Source: Cytobacillus purgationiresistens (lineage in GTDB: Bacteria; Bacillota; Bacilli; Bacillales; Cytobacillaceae). Taken from it: DNA of 64,000 nt. Location: assembly GCF_030813235.1 (NCBI RefSeq), contig NZ_JAUSUB010000024.1, forward strand, positions 1-64,000, in the 5' to 3' direction. Every line of letters starts with the position of its first letter. The first letter of the stretch is position 1. The notes beneath the pieces were generated by a model that worked only from the letters and a program-made list of their open reading frames with translations, made no database searches and was not told the origin of the DNA. A program made the position numbers and the translations under genes. Positions 1 through 8,405 of this stretch are shown in pieces.

Positions 1-380
1 GTTTGGTCAACTAGTTAACCCTTTCTGGCTTTTCTTCTCCATCCGGGCACTAGTTTGGTCAACTAGTTAACCCTTTCTGGCTTTCCTTCTCCATTCGGGC
101 ACTAGTTTGGACATCTAGTTAACCCTTTCTGGCTTTTCTTCTTCATCCGGGCACTAGTTTGGTCAACTAGTTAACCCTTTCTGGCTTTTCTTCTCCATCC
201 GGGCACTAGTTTGGTCAACTAGTTAACCCTTTCTGGCTTTCCTTCTCCATTAGGGCACTAGTTTGGTCAACTAGTTAACCCTTTCTGGCTTTCCTTCTCC
301 ATTCGGGAACTAGTTTGGTCAACTAGTTAACCCTTTCTGGCTTTTCTTCTCTATTCGGGCACTAGTTTGGACAACTAGTA
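1..380. repeat. 52-bp tandem repeat array (7 copies plus a partial, continues off the window)
   Basis: Seven head-to-tail copies of a 52-bp unit begin at 1, 53, 105, 157, 209, 261 and 313, with a partial eighth at 365-380. Copies differ by only a few substitutions (for example tccatcc/tccattc, gtcaact/gacatct). Each unit carries the palindromes ACTAGT and AACTAGTT at the junction of adjacent units. There is no start codon or coding frame and no unique spacer, so this is not a CRISPR array. The array starts at the window edge, so the true copy number is unknown. It lies beyond the liv operon terminator and is probably untranscribed from that operon. Confidence 0.95.
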
Positions 381-500
381 ATTAAATTTAATTCATAGAT
401 AATTTTGTCCAAATTTTACTTTTTCTGGCCTAATCCCAATTAATCTTGCCAAATCCCTTTTTTTTCTGACCTAACTCATAAATAACCCGCTCTAACCTGT

Positions 501-556
501 GCAAAACAAAGAGGCCGCCCAAAAAGTCACGATCATTCGACTTTCTGGACAGCCTC
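501..556 (-). terminator. Rho-independent terminator of the liv operon
   Basis: GAGGC at 511-515 pairs with GCCTC at 552-556, and the inner AAAAAGTC/GACTTT arms extend the stem with a few mismatches. On the minus strand the hairpin is followed by a T-rich tail (complement of 501-510). It begins 13 bp after the stop of livF. Confidence 0.7.
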
Positions 557-568
557 TATTCAGCCAAT

Positions 569-1279
569 TCAACTGGATTTCTTTCCTAAATAAGCTTCCA
601 TAATTCGTGAATCATTCAGGAGCTCATTCGCCTTGCCCTCTGCTACTATCTTTCCTGTTTCTAGGACAAATCCGGAATCGGATATCCTTAACGCCTGCCT
701 AGCATTTTGCTCGACCAGCAATACGGTCGTACCTGACCCATTAATCTCTTTAATGATTTTAAAAATATCGGATACGATGAGTGGTGCAAGCCCCATTGAA
801 GGCTCATCTAATAGGAGAAGCTTTGGTTTGCTCATTATGGCTCTGGCGATTGCTAACATTTGCTGCTGACCGCCAGATAGCGTGCCTCCAAGCTGTTTTT
901 CACGCTCTTTCAAGATTGGAAATCGCTCCATCATTTTGTTAAGATCTTTTTCGACTTCGTTATCCTTGCGGTGATAAGCACCCATCTCCAAATTCTCGAG
1001 CACCGTCATTCCTGCTAGTATCTGTCGCCCTTCAGGAACAAGAGCAATCCCTTTTCGAAGGAGTTGGTCGGGCCGAAGCCCTGTAACATCTTCACCAAGG
1101 AACTCTATTTTCCCTTTTTGGGGCTTCAATAGTCCAGATACTGACTTCATCGTTGTTGTTTTTCCTGCGCCATTCGCACCTAATATGGTTACGATGCTGC
1201 CTTCTTCAACTTGCAATGACACATTTTTCAAGACTTGAATCTTGCCATAATAGGCGTCGATACCACTTACTTTAAGCAT
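569..1279 (-). CDS. livF: Branched-chain amino-acid ABC transporter, ATP-binding protein LivF
   Basis: One of the two ATPases that power high-affinity leucine/isoleucine/valine uptake by the HAAT family. The 236-residue protein has Walker A GANGAGKT near residue 35, signature LSGGQQQM near 135 and Walker B LLLLDEP near 155, the usual size and layout for LivF. I place the start at the second in-frame ATG (1279), 9 nt after GGAGGAGG; the ATG at 1288 sits only about 3 nt from the same ribosome site. This start overlaps the end of livG by 8 nt. It is the last gene of the livKHMGF operon. The exact substrate range (BCAA or a related amide or amino acid) cannot be read from sequence. Confidence 0.93.
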   Translation of the reverse strand: MLKVSGIDAYYGKIQVLKNVSLQVEEGSIVTILGANGAGKTTTMKSVSGLLKPQKGKIEFLGEDVTGLRPDQLLRKGIALVPEGRQILAGMTVLENLEMGAYHRKDNEVEKDLNKMMERFPILKEREKQLGGTLSGGQQQMLAIARAIMSKPKLLLLDEPSMGLAPLIVSDIFKIIKEINGSGTTVLLVEQNARQALRISDSGFVLETGKIVAEGKANELLNDSRIMEAYLGKKSS

Positions 1280-2045
1280 AAAGCTCATCCTCCTCCTTCC
1301 CGAGGTAGGCCTCGATTACATCCGGATGATTTTGAATTTCTTCTGGTGTACCTTCTGCAATCTTTTTCCCAAAGTTCAGTACGGCAATCCGATCGCAAAG
1401 CTTCATGACAAGCGGCATATCATGCTCGATTAACAGTACTGTAATGTCTTTACTTTGGATTTTCTTAATTAAATCAAATAAATCACTTGTCTCGGTTTCA
1501 TTCATTCCAGCTGCTGGCTCATCCAGTAATAGTAGTTCCGGCCTGCTAGCCAATGCCCTGGCAATTTCGAGCCTTCTTTGCTGGCCATAGGCAAGGTTTT
1601 CTGAAACGACTTCACTATAATCAGAAAGCCCAACAAATTCCAGGAGCTCTTCAGCTGTTTCTCTTATCTTGGTTTCTTCCTGACGCTGGGACTTTGTGCG
1701 AAAAACACTTCTCAAAACCCCGGCATTACTGCGGCAGTGTTCTCCAACCATAACATTTTCTGCAGCTGTCATTTGCGGAAAAAGCCGGATATTTTGGAAT
1801 GTCCGGCAGATTCCTTTTTCAGTGATGACATGAGACTTCAATCCGTTAATATTCTCATTATTAAATAAAATTTCACCAGAGGTTGGAATAAACATGGATG
1901 TGATTAAATTAAACATGGTTGTTTTTCCAGCACCATTCGGCCCTATCAATCCGAAAATTTCTCCTTGATTGATGGAAAAGGTCACATCTGTCAAGGCGCT
2001 GAGACCGCCAAAATTTTTACATACCTTTTTGATTTCCAGCACCAT
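1272..2045 (-). CDS. livG: Branched-chain amino-acid ABC transporter, ATP-binding protein LivG
   Basis: Second ATPase of the Liv transporter, 257 residues. Walker A GPNGAGKT is at 35-42, the signature has the LivG-typical form LAYGQQRRLE, and Walker B is LLLLDEPAAGMN. The long insert after Walker A and the C-terminal EAYLG motif are LivG features that distinguish it from LivF. The ATG follows AAAGGGGGG by 7 nt and overlaps the last 29 nt of livM, so translation is probably coupled. It pairs with LivF on the LivHM membrane core. Confidence 0.93.
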   Translation of the reverse strand: MVLEIKKVCKNFGGLSALTDVTFSINQGEIFGLIGPNGAGKTTMFNLITSMFIPTSGEILFNNENINGLKSHVITEKGICRTFQNIRLFPQMTAAENVMVGEHCRSNAGVLRSVFRTKSQRQEETKIRETAEELLEFVGLSDYSEVVSENLAYGQQRRLEIARALASRPELLLLDEPAAGMNETETSDLFDLIKKIQSKDITVLLIEHDMPLVMKLCDRIAVLNFGKKIAEGTPEEIQNHPDVIEAYLGKEEDELYA

Positions 2046-2994
2046 GTTTATGCCCCCCTTTCACACGCTTCCTTTTGAACCAATTCAGCATATTTACATC
2101 AATTAAACCTTGCGGACGTACAGCCATCATGATTATAATGATCAGACCGTAAATCATGTATCTATACTCACTTATAAACCTTAGGACCTCAGGCATCAAA
2201 GTAAGGAAAAATGCACCGAATACTGGTCCCCAAATGACCTCACTGCCTCCGAATACCACAAATATCAAAATTTCAACAGCACGGTGATAGGCAAAATCAG
2301 CTGGGCTGATATAAGCAAGGATATGTGCATACATGGCGCCAGCAAAACCTGCAACTAAAGCTCCTTGAGCAAAAGCTAATACTTTATAATAGGTAATATT
2401 GATTCCCATTGACTCTGCAGCCTTTTCATCCAGCTTTATTGCAGCAAAAGCTCGTCCCACACGAGAAGAATGCTGTCTTCTGAAGAACCAGATAATAAAG
2501 ATTGTAACAAGCAAAAGGAGGGTAAATATTGATAAAAAGATAAATTGATTATTCTGCAGCCCCAGCATGGATGGATTGAACCCAAAACCTTGCAAAGTGC
2601 TTAAAATTTCCCGGCCAATATGGGGAATTCCCGAAATACCGACAGATCCATTCGTTAACGTTTCCCAGTTGACAAAGACCACCCGAATGACTTCTCCAAA
2701 CCCTAGGGTAACTATGGCCAAGTATACCCCTTGCAGCCGCAGCGTCGGAATTCCGATTAAAATTCCACAAATTGCAGCAACTAGTGCACCAGCAATGATA
2801 CCGACTACGATTGGAAGTTCAAAATGAATCGTTAATAGCGCAGAAGTGTAAGCACCGATTCCCATAAATCCAGCGTTTGCTAAGGAAAGCTGACCAGTGG
2901 AAAGTGTAATGTAAACACTAATACCAAGAATAATATTGATTAACATAAAGGATGCGACTTGTAAGTAATATGGATTAATAAGTTCTGCAATCAT
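2017..2994 (-). CDS. livM: Branched-chain amino-acid ABC transporter permease LivM
   Basis: Integral membrane subunit of the Liv importer, 325 residues, with about 8-10 hydrophobic segments from residue 10 to 300. The central segment LVTLGFGEVIRVV and the late motif AHILAYISPADF are typical of the LivM permease family. The C-terminal tail is strongly basic (WFKRKRVKGGHKHG), as expected for a cytoplasmic end. It lies 12 bp after livH and overlaps livG. Confidence 0.92.
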   Translation of the reverse strand: MIAELINPYYLQVASFMLINIILGISVYITLSTGQLSLANAGFMGIGAYTSALLTIHFELPIVVGIIAGALVAAICGILIGIPTLRLQGVYLAIVTLGFGEVIRVVFVNWETLTNGSVGISGIPHIGREILSTLQGFGFNPSMLGLQNNQFIFLSIFTLLLLVTIFIIWFFRRQHSSRVGRAFAAIKLDEKAAESMGINITYYKVLAFAQGALVAGFAGAMYAHILAYISPADFAYHRAVEILIFVVFGGSEVIWGPVFGAFFLTLMPEVLRFISEYRYMIYGLIIIIMMAVRPQGLIDVNMLNWFKRKRVKGGHKHGAGNQKGM

Positions 2995-3006
2995 TGTTTC
3001 ACCTTC

Positions 3007-3882
3007 TTACGTTGAAATTTTCTGGCCAAATAATCCTTGTGGCCTAATGAGGAGAATAATGATGATTGCTAAGAATGCAATTGCATCACGATAGCCCGAA
3101 TCTCCGTACACAACGATGAAGGTTTCTGCTAAACCTAAAATAAGTCCTCCTGCCATCGCTCCTCTTACACTGCCCATTCCACCTAGAATAATAATTGCCA
3201 GTCCCTTTAACCCCATTGAAAGACCCATTTGCGGAGTGACTGAGTTGAAAGCCATTCCTACGAGAATACCAGCGATGCCTCCCATTGCAGAAGCTATAAT
3301 GACTGTCATAGTAATCGTTCTCTTCGTGTCCACTCCGAGTAGGCTTGCTGTTTCCAGGTTTTCTGCTGTCGCACGTAAAGCTTTACCAGCCTTCGTTTTA
3401 CCAAGCCAAAATGAAAGTGTAAGCATCAATATAATCGAAATAACAAAAATGACAATTTGAACGAGGTACACGGTTATCGATCCAATTTGAAAATTAATTT
3501 CTGCAAAGCTAGCACGGAATGGGTGATTTCCAGCCCCAAATAAATGATGGGATAAATTCTCCAGCAAAATGGAAACACCAATCGTACTAATGAGCGGCGC
3601 TAAATGAGACACGCCTTGTTTATGTCTTAAAGGTCGTAATGCAAATCTCTCAAGCATGTATCCCATAATTGCTGTAATTACAATTGCCCCAGCGAAAGCC
3701 ACCCAGAGGGGGGCTTTTAGACTGGATGTAATCATGACACCGATAAAGGCGCCAAACATAAAGATTTCCCCATGTGCCATATTAATGATGCCTAATACGC
3801 CGAATACAAGAGTAAAACCTAGAGCAACAATTGCATAAATGCTGCCCAGGGTAATACCGTTAATTAACTGTTCTATAAGCAC
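3007..3882 (-). CDS. livH: Branched-chain amino-acid ABC transporter permease LivH
   Basis: Partner permease of LivM, 291 residues, almost entirely hydrophobic. Family landmarks are the N-terminal QLINGITLGSIYAIVALG, the INMAHGEIFMFGAF segment, and the cytoplasmic coupling region GLKGLAIIILGGMGSVRGA before the last helices. It lies 36 bp downstream of the binding-protein gene and 12 bp before livM, in the canonical order. Confidence 0.93.
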   Translation of the reverse strand: MLIEQLINGITLGSIYAIVALGFTLVFGVLGIINMAHGEIFMFGAFIGVMITSSLKAPLWVAFAGAIVITAIMGYMLERFALRPLRHKQGVSHLAPLISTIGVSILLENLSHHLFGAGNHPFRASFAEINFQIGSITVYLVQIVIFVISIILMLTLSFWLGKTKAGKALRATAENLETASLLGVDTKRTITMTVIIASAMGGIAGILVGMAFNSVTPQMGLSMGLKGLAIIILGGMGSVRGAMAGGLILGLAETFIVVYGDSGYRDAIAFLAIIIILLIRPQGLFGQKIST

Positions 3883-3918
3883 GGTGTCTCACCTTCTAAC
3901 ATGATTTCATCACGATTT

Positions 3919-5076
3919 TTATTCAAAAACTACAAATTCCCCATCTTCTATAACTAATACTGTTGGATCCATTATTACATCTCCCTCTTCATCGAAAGAG
4001 AAGTTTCCTAAAATACCCTCAAAATCTTTTGTTTCTGCTAATGCATCACGAACTTTATCACGATCTGCCTCACCAGCATTTTTAATTGCATCAGCTAAAA
4101 TATAAAGTGCGTCATAAGCCTGTGCAGCAAATTGGTCTGGATCATTGCCGTACTTTTCTTTGAATTTTTTGACAAATCCTTGTACTTTAGGATCTTCCTT
4201 TTCTCCATACCATGGAGTAGCTACGATTAGTCCATCTGAAGAATCACCAGCAATTTTAATTACTTCAGGAGAGTTAAATCCATTTCCTCCTACAAACGGT
4301 ACATCAATGCCCATCTTTCTAGCCTGATCCATGATTACAGCACCTTCATTATATAAAGCTGAAGCTAGAATCAAATCTGGTTTATAACTTTTGATTTTAG
4401 TCAGTTGCGCATTATAATCTGATTGGCCTTTTTGAAATGTTTCAGTAGTTAAGATTTCTAATCCCATTTTTTCAGCAGTTGCTTTCATCGTATCGAATCC
4501 TGATTTTGTAAATACATCATCGTTCCCATAAATCAACGCTACTTTTTTCGCGTCATATTTCTCTATTGCTTTTTCCATAGAAGCTGGAATAGCTAATGCT
4601 TCTGGAATTGAATTTCGGAAAACATAATCCCCAATTTGCGGAATTCCTTCAGCGGTTGTCGATGTTCCAATAATCGGTACACCGCTCAAGTCTGCTTCAG
4701 GACCTACTACATTCATTTCTGTACTTAGCGTTGGTCCAATAATAGCAGTAACATTATCTGAATTAATTAGTTTTTGCGCAGCAGTTAAAGCTTGATCCTG
4801 CTTACCAGCGGAATCTTCAAAAATAAGGTTAAGCTCAACATCGCCTTTTTCATTAATTTCTTCTTTAGCCAGCTCGAGGCCTCCCTTAATCGCTTCTCCA
4901 TAGGCAGCGCCAGAGCCAGTAATGAAAGAAACTACTCCTACATCTGCTTTCACCTTTCCATCGCTTGCGCCTTCGCTATCTCCACCAGCCTGCTCACTGT
5001 TTCCACCACATGCGGATAAAAAAAGTAAACTTGAAAACGCTGTTACTCCTACTAATTTCTTAAACATACCTTTCAT
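3919..5076 (-). CDS. livK: Branched-chain amino-acid binding lipoprotein LivK/LivJ-type
   Basis: Extracellular solute-binding protein, 385 residues, periplasmic-binding fold type I (Leu/Ile/Val-BP). The N-terminus is a lipoprotein signal with lipobox LFLSACGG, so the mature protein is anchored by a lipidated cysteine on the outer face of the membrane. The segments TAIIGPTLSTEMNVVGP and FRNSIPEALAIPASME match the ligand-binding half of this family. ATG at 5076 follows AGGGGGCTAGGCA. It is the first gene of the operon; a CodY-like half-perfect box lies 28 bp upstream of the start. Confidence 0.93.
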   Translation of the reverse strand: MKGMFKKLVGVTAFSSLLFLSACGGNSEQAGGDSEGASDGKVKADVGVVSFITGSGAAYGEAIKGGLELAKEEINEKGDVELNLIFEDSAGKQDQALTAAQKLINSDNVTAIIGPTLSTEMNVVGPEADLSGVPIIGTSTTAEGIPQIGDYVFRNSIPEALAIPASMEKAIEKYDAKKVALIYGNDDVFTKSGFDTMKATAEKMGLEILTTETFQKGQSDYNAQLTKIKSYKPDLILASALYNEGAVIMDQARKMGIDVPFVGGNGFNSPEVIKIAGDSSDGLIVATPWYGEKEDPKVQGFVKKFKEKYGNDPDQFAAQAYDALYILADAIKNAGEADRDKVRDALAETKDFEGILGNFSFDEEGDVIMDPTVLVIEDGEFVVFE

Positions 5077-5103
5077 TGCCTAGCCCCCTGTTGGAAATAT
5101 TCA

Positions 5104-5118
5104 AATTTTCAAAACTAT
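5104..5118. promoter_or_regulatory. Possible CodY box upstream of livK
   Basis: Compared with the CodY consensus AATTTTCWGAAAATT, this site read on the minus strand matches 11 of 15 positions, with the GAAAATT half perfect. CodY commonly represses BCAA transport genes in Bacillus, which makes the position plausible. Four mismatches in AT-rich DNA are weak evidence alone. Confidence 0.3.
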
Positions 5119-5546
5119 ATTACTATTAAAATACAAATATATCGCAAAGTAAATAATAATATTTAATAATACAATCTATTCTCTTACACATTCTAACTGT
5201 AAAAAAAAACCTTCCTTTGTCCATTAACGACAAAAAAACAAGCTGATAATTGTTTTAAAAATATATTGATATAACTTCAATAACACTTTATTATTAATAA
5301 AGTGTCGGTTAGGTGTATTGATATAATTGATATAATTGATTTTTTCATTGCGTATACTATATTTTAACTAGCGTATACTCAGTAGAAAATATATGTCTAA
5401 TTGGTATAAATAAAATTACATAATTGGTGGAACCTAGAATTGCAGATAACCCGAGTTTTTCTATAATTTTAACTATTCCCACCTAAAGGCGTTCCGAACT
5501 GACTTATATTTAACGGACACTTAATTAATTTGAAGGGAGAAACAAT
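5119..5546. promoter_or_regulatory. Divergent livK/putP intergenic region with a perfect palindrome
   Basis: This very AT-rich region separates livK (minus) from putP (plus) and must hold both promoters. The clearest element is a perfect inverted repeat at 5283-5305: arms ACACTTTATT and AATAAAGTGT with a 3-nt centre. Copies of TTGATATAA flank it (about 5265 and 5315-5335). There is no T tract, so it looks more like an operator than a terminator. I cannot name the binding protein. Confidence 0.6.
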
Positions 5547-7010
5547 ATGAATACTGGTATTATTATCTCACTAACGATCTATATGCTAGGTATGCTATGG
5601 ATTGGATATTATTCTTACAAACGAACATCAAATCTTTCTGATTATATGCTAGGAGGAAGGACACTTGGACCAACAGTTACAGCTTTGAGTGCAGGGGCTT
5701 CCGACATGAGCGGCTGGCTGGTAATGGGGCTTCCAGGAGCCATGTATGCTACGGGCTTAAGCGCATCATGGATTGCTATTGGTTTAACAGTTGGTGCCTT
5801 ATTAAACTGGGTGTATGTGGCACCAAGGCTTCGTACATATACAGAGATCGCTAACGACTCCATCACCATTCCAGGCTACCTTGAGAACAGATTTGACGAT
5901 AAATCACGAGTTCTCCGCATGGTTTCTGGCCTTGTTATTCTGATTTTCTTCACTTTTTATGTTTCTTCGGGGATGGTTTCAGGCGGGGTATTATTTGAAA
6001 GCATATTCGGTATGAACTATACAACAGGATTATTAATTGTCGCTGGTGTCACAATCGCTTATACCCTATTTGGCGGTTTCCTTGCTGTAAGTTTAACGGA
6101 TTTAGTTCAAGGGTTAATCATGGTTATCGCGCTTGTTCTCGTTCCAATCGTTACTTTATTCCATGTCGGAGGACTAGGTGATGCAGTTGATACTGCACGT
6201 TCGATTAATCCTGCTTACCTTGACATCTTCCGTGGAACCACTATATTGGGAATTATCTCTTTACTAGCTTGGGGTCTCGGTTACTTTGGTCAGCCTCATA
6301 TCATTGTTCGCTTCATGGCAATTAGCTCGGTAAAACAAATTAAAAAAGCTACTGTTATCGGCATGGCATGGATGATTTTCTGTATCGTTGGCGCAATGTT
6401 TATTGGGTTTGTGGGAATCGCATTTTTTGCAAATACGAACCATGTATTAGACGATCCTGAAACTGTCTTTATCGTATTAGGGGAAATTTTATTCCATCCA
6501 CTTATTACTGGATTTATTATCGCTGCTATTTTAGCTGCTATTATGAGTACTGTATCTTCGCAGCTACTTGTGACTTCAAGCTCTTTAACTGAAGATATTT
6601 ATAAAACATTCTTCCGCAGATCAGCATCAGATAAAGAATTAGTTTTCATCGGAAGAACAGCCGTACTAGTCGTTTCTATAATTGCGCTAGCATTATCTTG
6701 GGAAAAGAATGCCACCATCCTTAGCCTTGTAGGGTATGCATGGGCAGGATTTGGTTCTGCATTTGGACCACTGATTATTCTAAGCTTATACTGGAAACGC
6801 ATGACTAGCTGGGGTGCGCTTGCAGGAATGATTTCTGGGGCTGCAACTGTTATCATCTGGTCAGCTGTCGGTTTATCTGATACATTATACGAAATCATTC
6901 CAGGTTTCGCAGTAAGTTTAATTGCTATCGTTGCAGTTAGCTTAATGACTAAAAAACCTTCAAAAGCAGTTGAAGAAGATTTCGATAAGTATGAGAAAGC
7001 ACTTAAATAA
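5547..7010 (+). CDS. putP: Sodium/proline symporter PutP
   Basis: Na+-coupled proline uptake protein of the SSS family, 487 residues, with about 12-13 membrane helices. The N-terminus contains the PutP signature SDYMLGGRTLGP followed by ALSAGASDMSGWLVMGLPG, the region that binds Na+ and proline in this family; TVSSQLLVTSSSLTEDIYK later in the chain is also characteristic. Start ATG follows AAGGGAG. The adjacent PutR-like gene, separated by a terminator, supports a catabolic proline transporter over the osmotic OpuE type. The proline dehydrogenase that would use the substrate lies far away at 52.2-53.2 kb. Confidence 0.92.
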   Translation: MNTGIIISLTIYMLGMLWIGYYSYKRTSNLSDYMLGGRTLGPTVTALSAGASDMSGWLVMGLPGAMYATGLSASWIAIGLTVGALLNWVYVAPRLRTYTEIANDSITIPGYLENRFDDKSRVLRMVSGLVILIFFTFYVSSGMVSGGVLFESIFGMNYTTGLLIVAGVTIAYTLFGGFLAVSLTDLVQGLIMVIALVLVPIVTLFHVGGLGDAVDTARSINPAYLDIFRGTTILGIISLLAWGLGYFGQPHIIVRFMAISSVKQIKKATVIGMAWMIFCIVGAMFIGFVGIAFFANTNHVLDDPETVFIVLGEILFHPLITGFIIAAILAAIMSTVSSQLLVTSSSLTEDIYKTFFRRSASDKELVFIGRTAVLVVSIIALALSWEKNATILSLVGYAWAGFGSAFGPLIILSLYWKRMTSWGALAGMISGAATVIIWSAVGLSDTLYEIIPGFAVSLIAIVAVSLMTKKPSKAVEEDFDKYEKALK

Positions 7011-7031
7011 TATTGGCAATATACACATGAG

Positions 7032-7062
7032 AGCCGGACATTCACTGTCTGGCTTTTTTTTT
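7032..7062 (+). terminator. Terminator after putP
   Basis: AGCCGGACA at 7032-7040 pairs with TGTCTGGCT at 7046-7054, with one G-T pair, followed by a run of nine T. It separates putP from the regulator gene. Confidence 0.9.
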
Positions 7063-7110
7063 GTATAATAAAAGGTGCGAAAGTTTTTCAGGAATACAGG
7101 AGGGTGTCTT

Positions 7111-8364
7111 TTGGATTATCAAATAGAAAGAATTGAAGGCTCAACAAATATAGAAGAAATCGCAGAAATAGTGAGTATTCAATTAAAGAAGCCCGTCGTC
7201 ATCGAAGACGCCCATTTTTCATTACTTGCTTACAGCTCATATTATACTGAGGACTATGATGAGGTTAATAAACAGACTATCTTTAATAAGCAATGGCCTG
7301 TTTCTATACATGAAAGGTTTATGGATGAAGGTATTATTGATCAATTAAGTCATTTTAAAAAACCTTTTCGAATAAAAGCAATGAAAGACATTCATTTAAA
7401 TAAACGAGTGGTCGTTAGTGCTGTTTATCAAAATGAGGTATTCGGTTATATTTGGATTCAGGAAACGACTCCCCGTCTAAAAGAAAGGGAGCTCAAATAC
7501 CTTCAAGATGCATCCTCTCATATTGCTTTTCTCCTTAATCAACAGAAACTTTTTAAGGAAGGGAAAAACGAGGAGGATCATTACTTTTATGAAAAGGTAA
7601 TTGAAAATGCATTCCATTCCAAACATCAATTAAAGATTGAAGCAGCAAGCGCAAAAGTGACGCTGCCTAAAACTTTTATAGTGAATGTCTTTAAAATTGA
7701 GGAAGGCGACGAATCCAGTTTTGAAGAAGTAACCAATTCAATCAGACTCTTGGCAAATAATATGACTCACTCTACTTATATTTTCTTTAATAATCTAGAA
7801 ATTATTATCCTATTAGCGAGCCATTCTTCTGAAGAGGACAGTCTGGCAAGCAGCGCAATTGAGTTAGCCAAGTCCACTATCGCTCAATATGACAAATATT
7901 CGATTCTTGTTGGAATTGGAAATGAATATTCATCTATTTATAAAGTGAGACAAAGCTACACGGAAGCATTGGAAGTAATTAGAACTTCTATGTTTTTTAA
8001 TAAAGAGAAATCATTGCCGATAGAATATAAAAATTTAAAAACATTACGTTATCTAGAAACGATCGAACAGCATAATAAAGAAACGAATTATACAAATGAG
8101 GATATACTGATATTATTTAAAAAGGATCAATCCGATCAAACCAATTATTTGGGCACACTTGAACATTATTTAATGAATAATTGTAAAATAAAACCCACTG
8201 CAGAGGACCTTTTCGTTCATGACAACACCTTGAAATACCGTTTAAAGAAAATCACTCAACTGACGAACATCAATTTTGATGACTTTAATACGCGCTGCCA
8301 ATTGTATATAGACTTACAGTTGCTTAAACGAAAACGCGCAATTGTATCTAAGCAATTATTATAG
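7111..8364 (+). CDS. putR: PucR-family transcriptional regulator, PutR-like
   Basis: Probable proline-responsive activator. The 417-residue protein has the PucR layout: an N-terminal sensory region (about 1-130), a GGDEF-like central domain (about 165-290), and a C-terminal helix-turn-helix containing LFVHDNTLKYRLKKI (about 365-410). The true start is TTG at 7111, 6 nt after ACAGGAGGG; an upstream GTG at 7075 in the same frame has no ribosome site. In Bacillus subtilis PutR lies next to putP and activates the put genes in response to proline. The gene symbol rests on family and position; the effector is inferred. Confidence 0.8.
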   Translation: MDYQIERIEGSTNIEEIAEIVSIQLKKPVVIEDAHFSLLAYSSYYTEDYDEVNKQTIFNKQWPVSIHERFMDEGIIDQLSHFKKPFRIKAMKDIHLNKRVVVSAVYQNEVFGYIWIQETTPRLKERELKYLQDASSHIAFLLNQQKLFKEGKNEEDHYFYEKVIENAFHSKHQLKIEAASAKVTLPKTFIVNVFKIEEGDESSFEEVTNSIRLLANNMTHSTYIFFNNLEIIILLASHSSEEDSLASSAIELAKSTIAQYDKYSILVGIGNEYSSIYKVRQSYTEALEVIRTSMFFNKEKSLPIEYKNLKTLRYLETIEQHNKETNYTNEDILILFKKDQSDQTNYLGTLEHYLMNNCKIKPTAEDLFVHDNTLKYRLKKITQLTNINFDDFNTRCQLYIDLQLLKRKRAIVSKQLL

Positions 8365-8366
8365 AA

Positions 8367-8396
8367 AAAGCCGAGATCCTCTAGGATCTCGGCTTT
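8367..8396. terminator. Bidirectional terminator between convergent genes
   Basis: Perfect 13-bp stem: AAAGCCGAGATCC at 8367-8379, loop TCTA, and GGATCTCGGCTTT at 8384-8396. It starts 3 bp after putR and ends 9 bp before the stop of the M20 amidohydrolase on the other strand, so it can serve both. Confidence 0.93.
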
Positions 8397-8405
8397 ACCT
8401 TCTAT

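Noticed and set aside
1..380. CRISPR array
   Set aside because: Units are contiguous with no unique spacers; the same holds for the arrays at 42.6-43.8 kb and 51.1-52.1 kb, and no cas gene is present.
7075..7110. N-terminal extension of the PucR-type regulator from the GTG at 7075
   Set aside because: No ribosome site there; TTG at 7111 has an excellent one.
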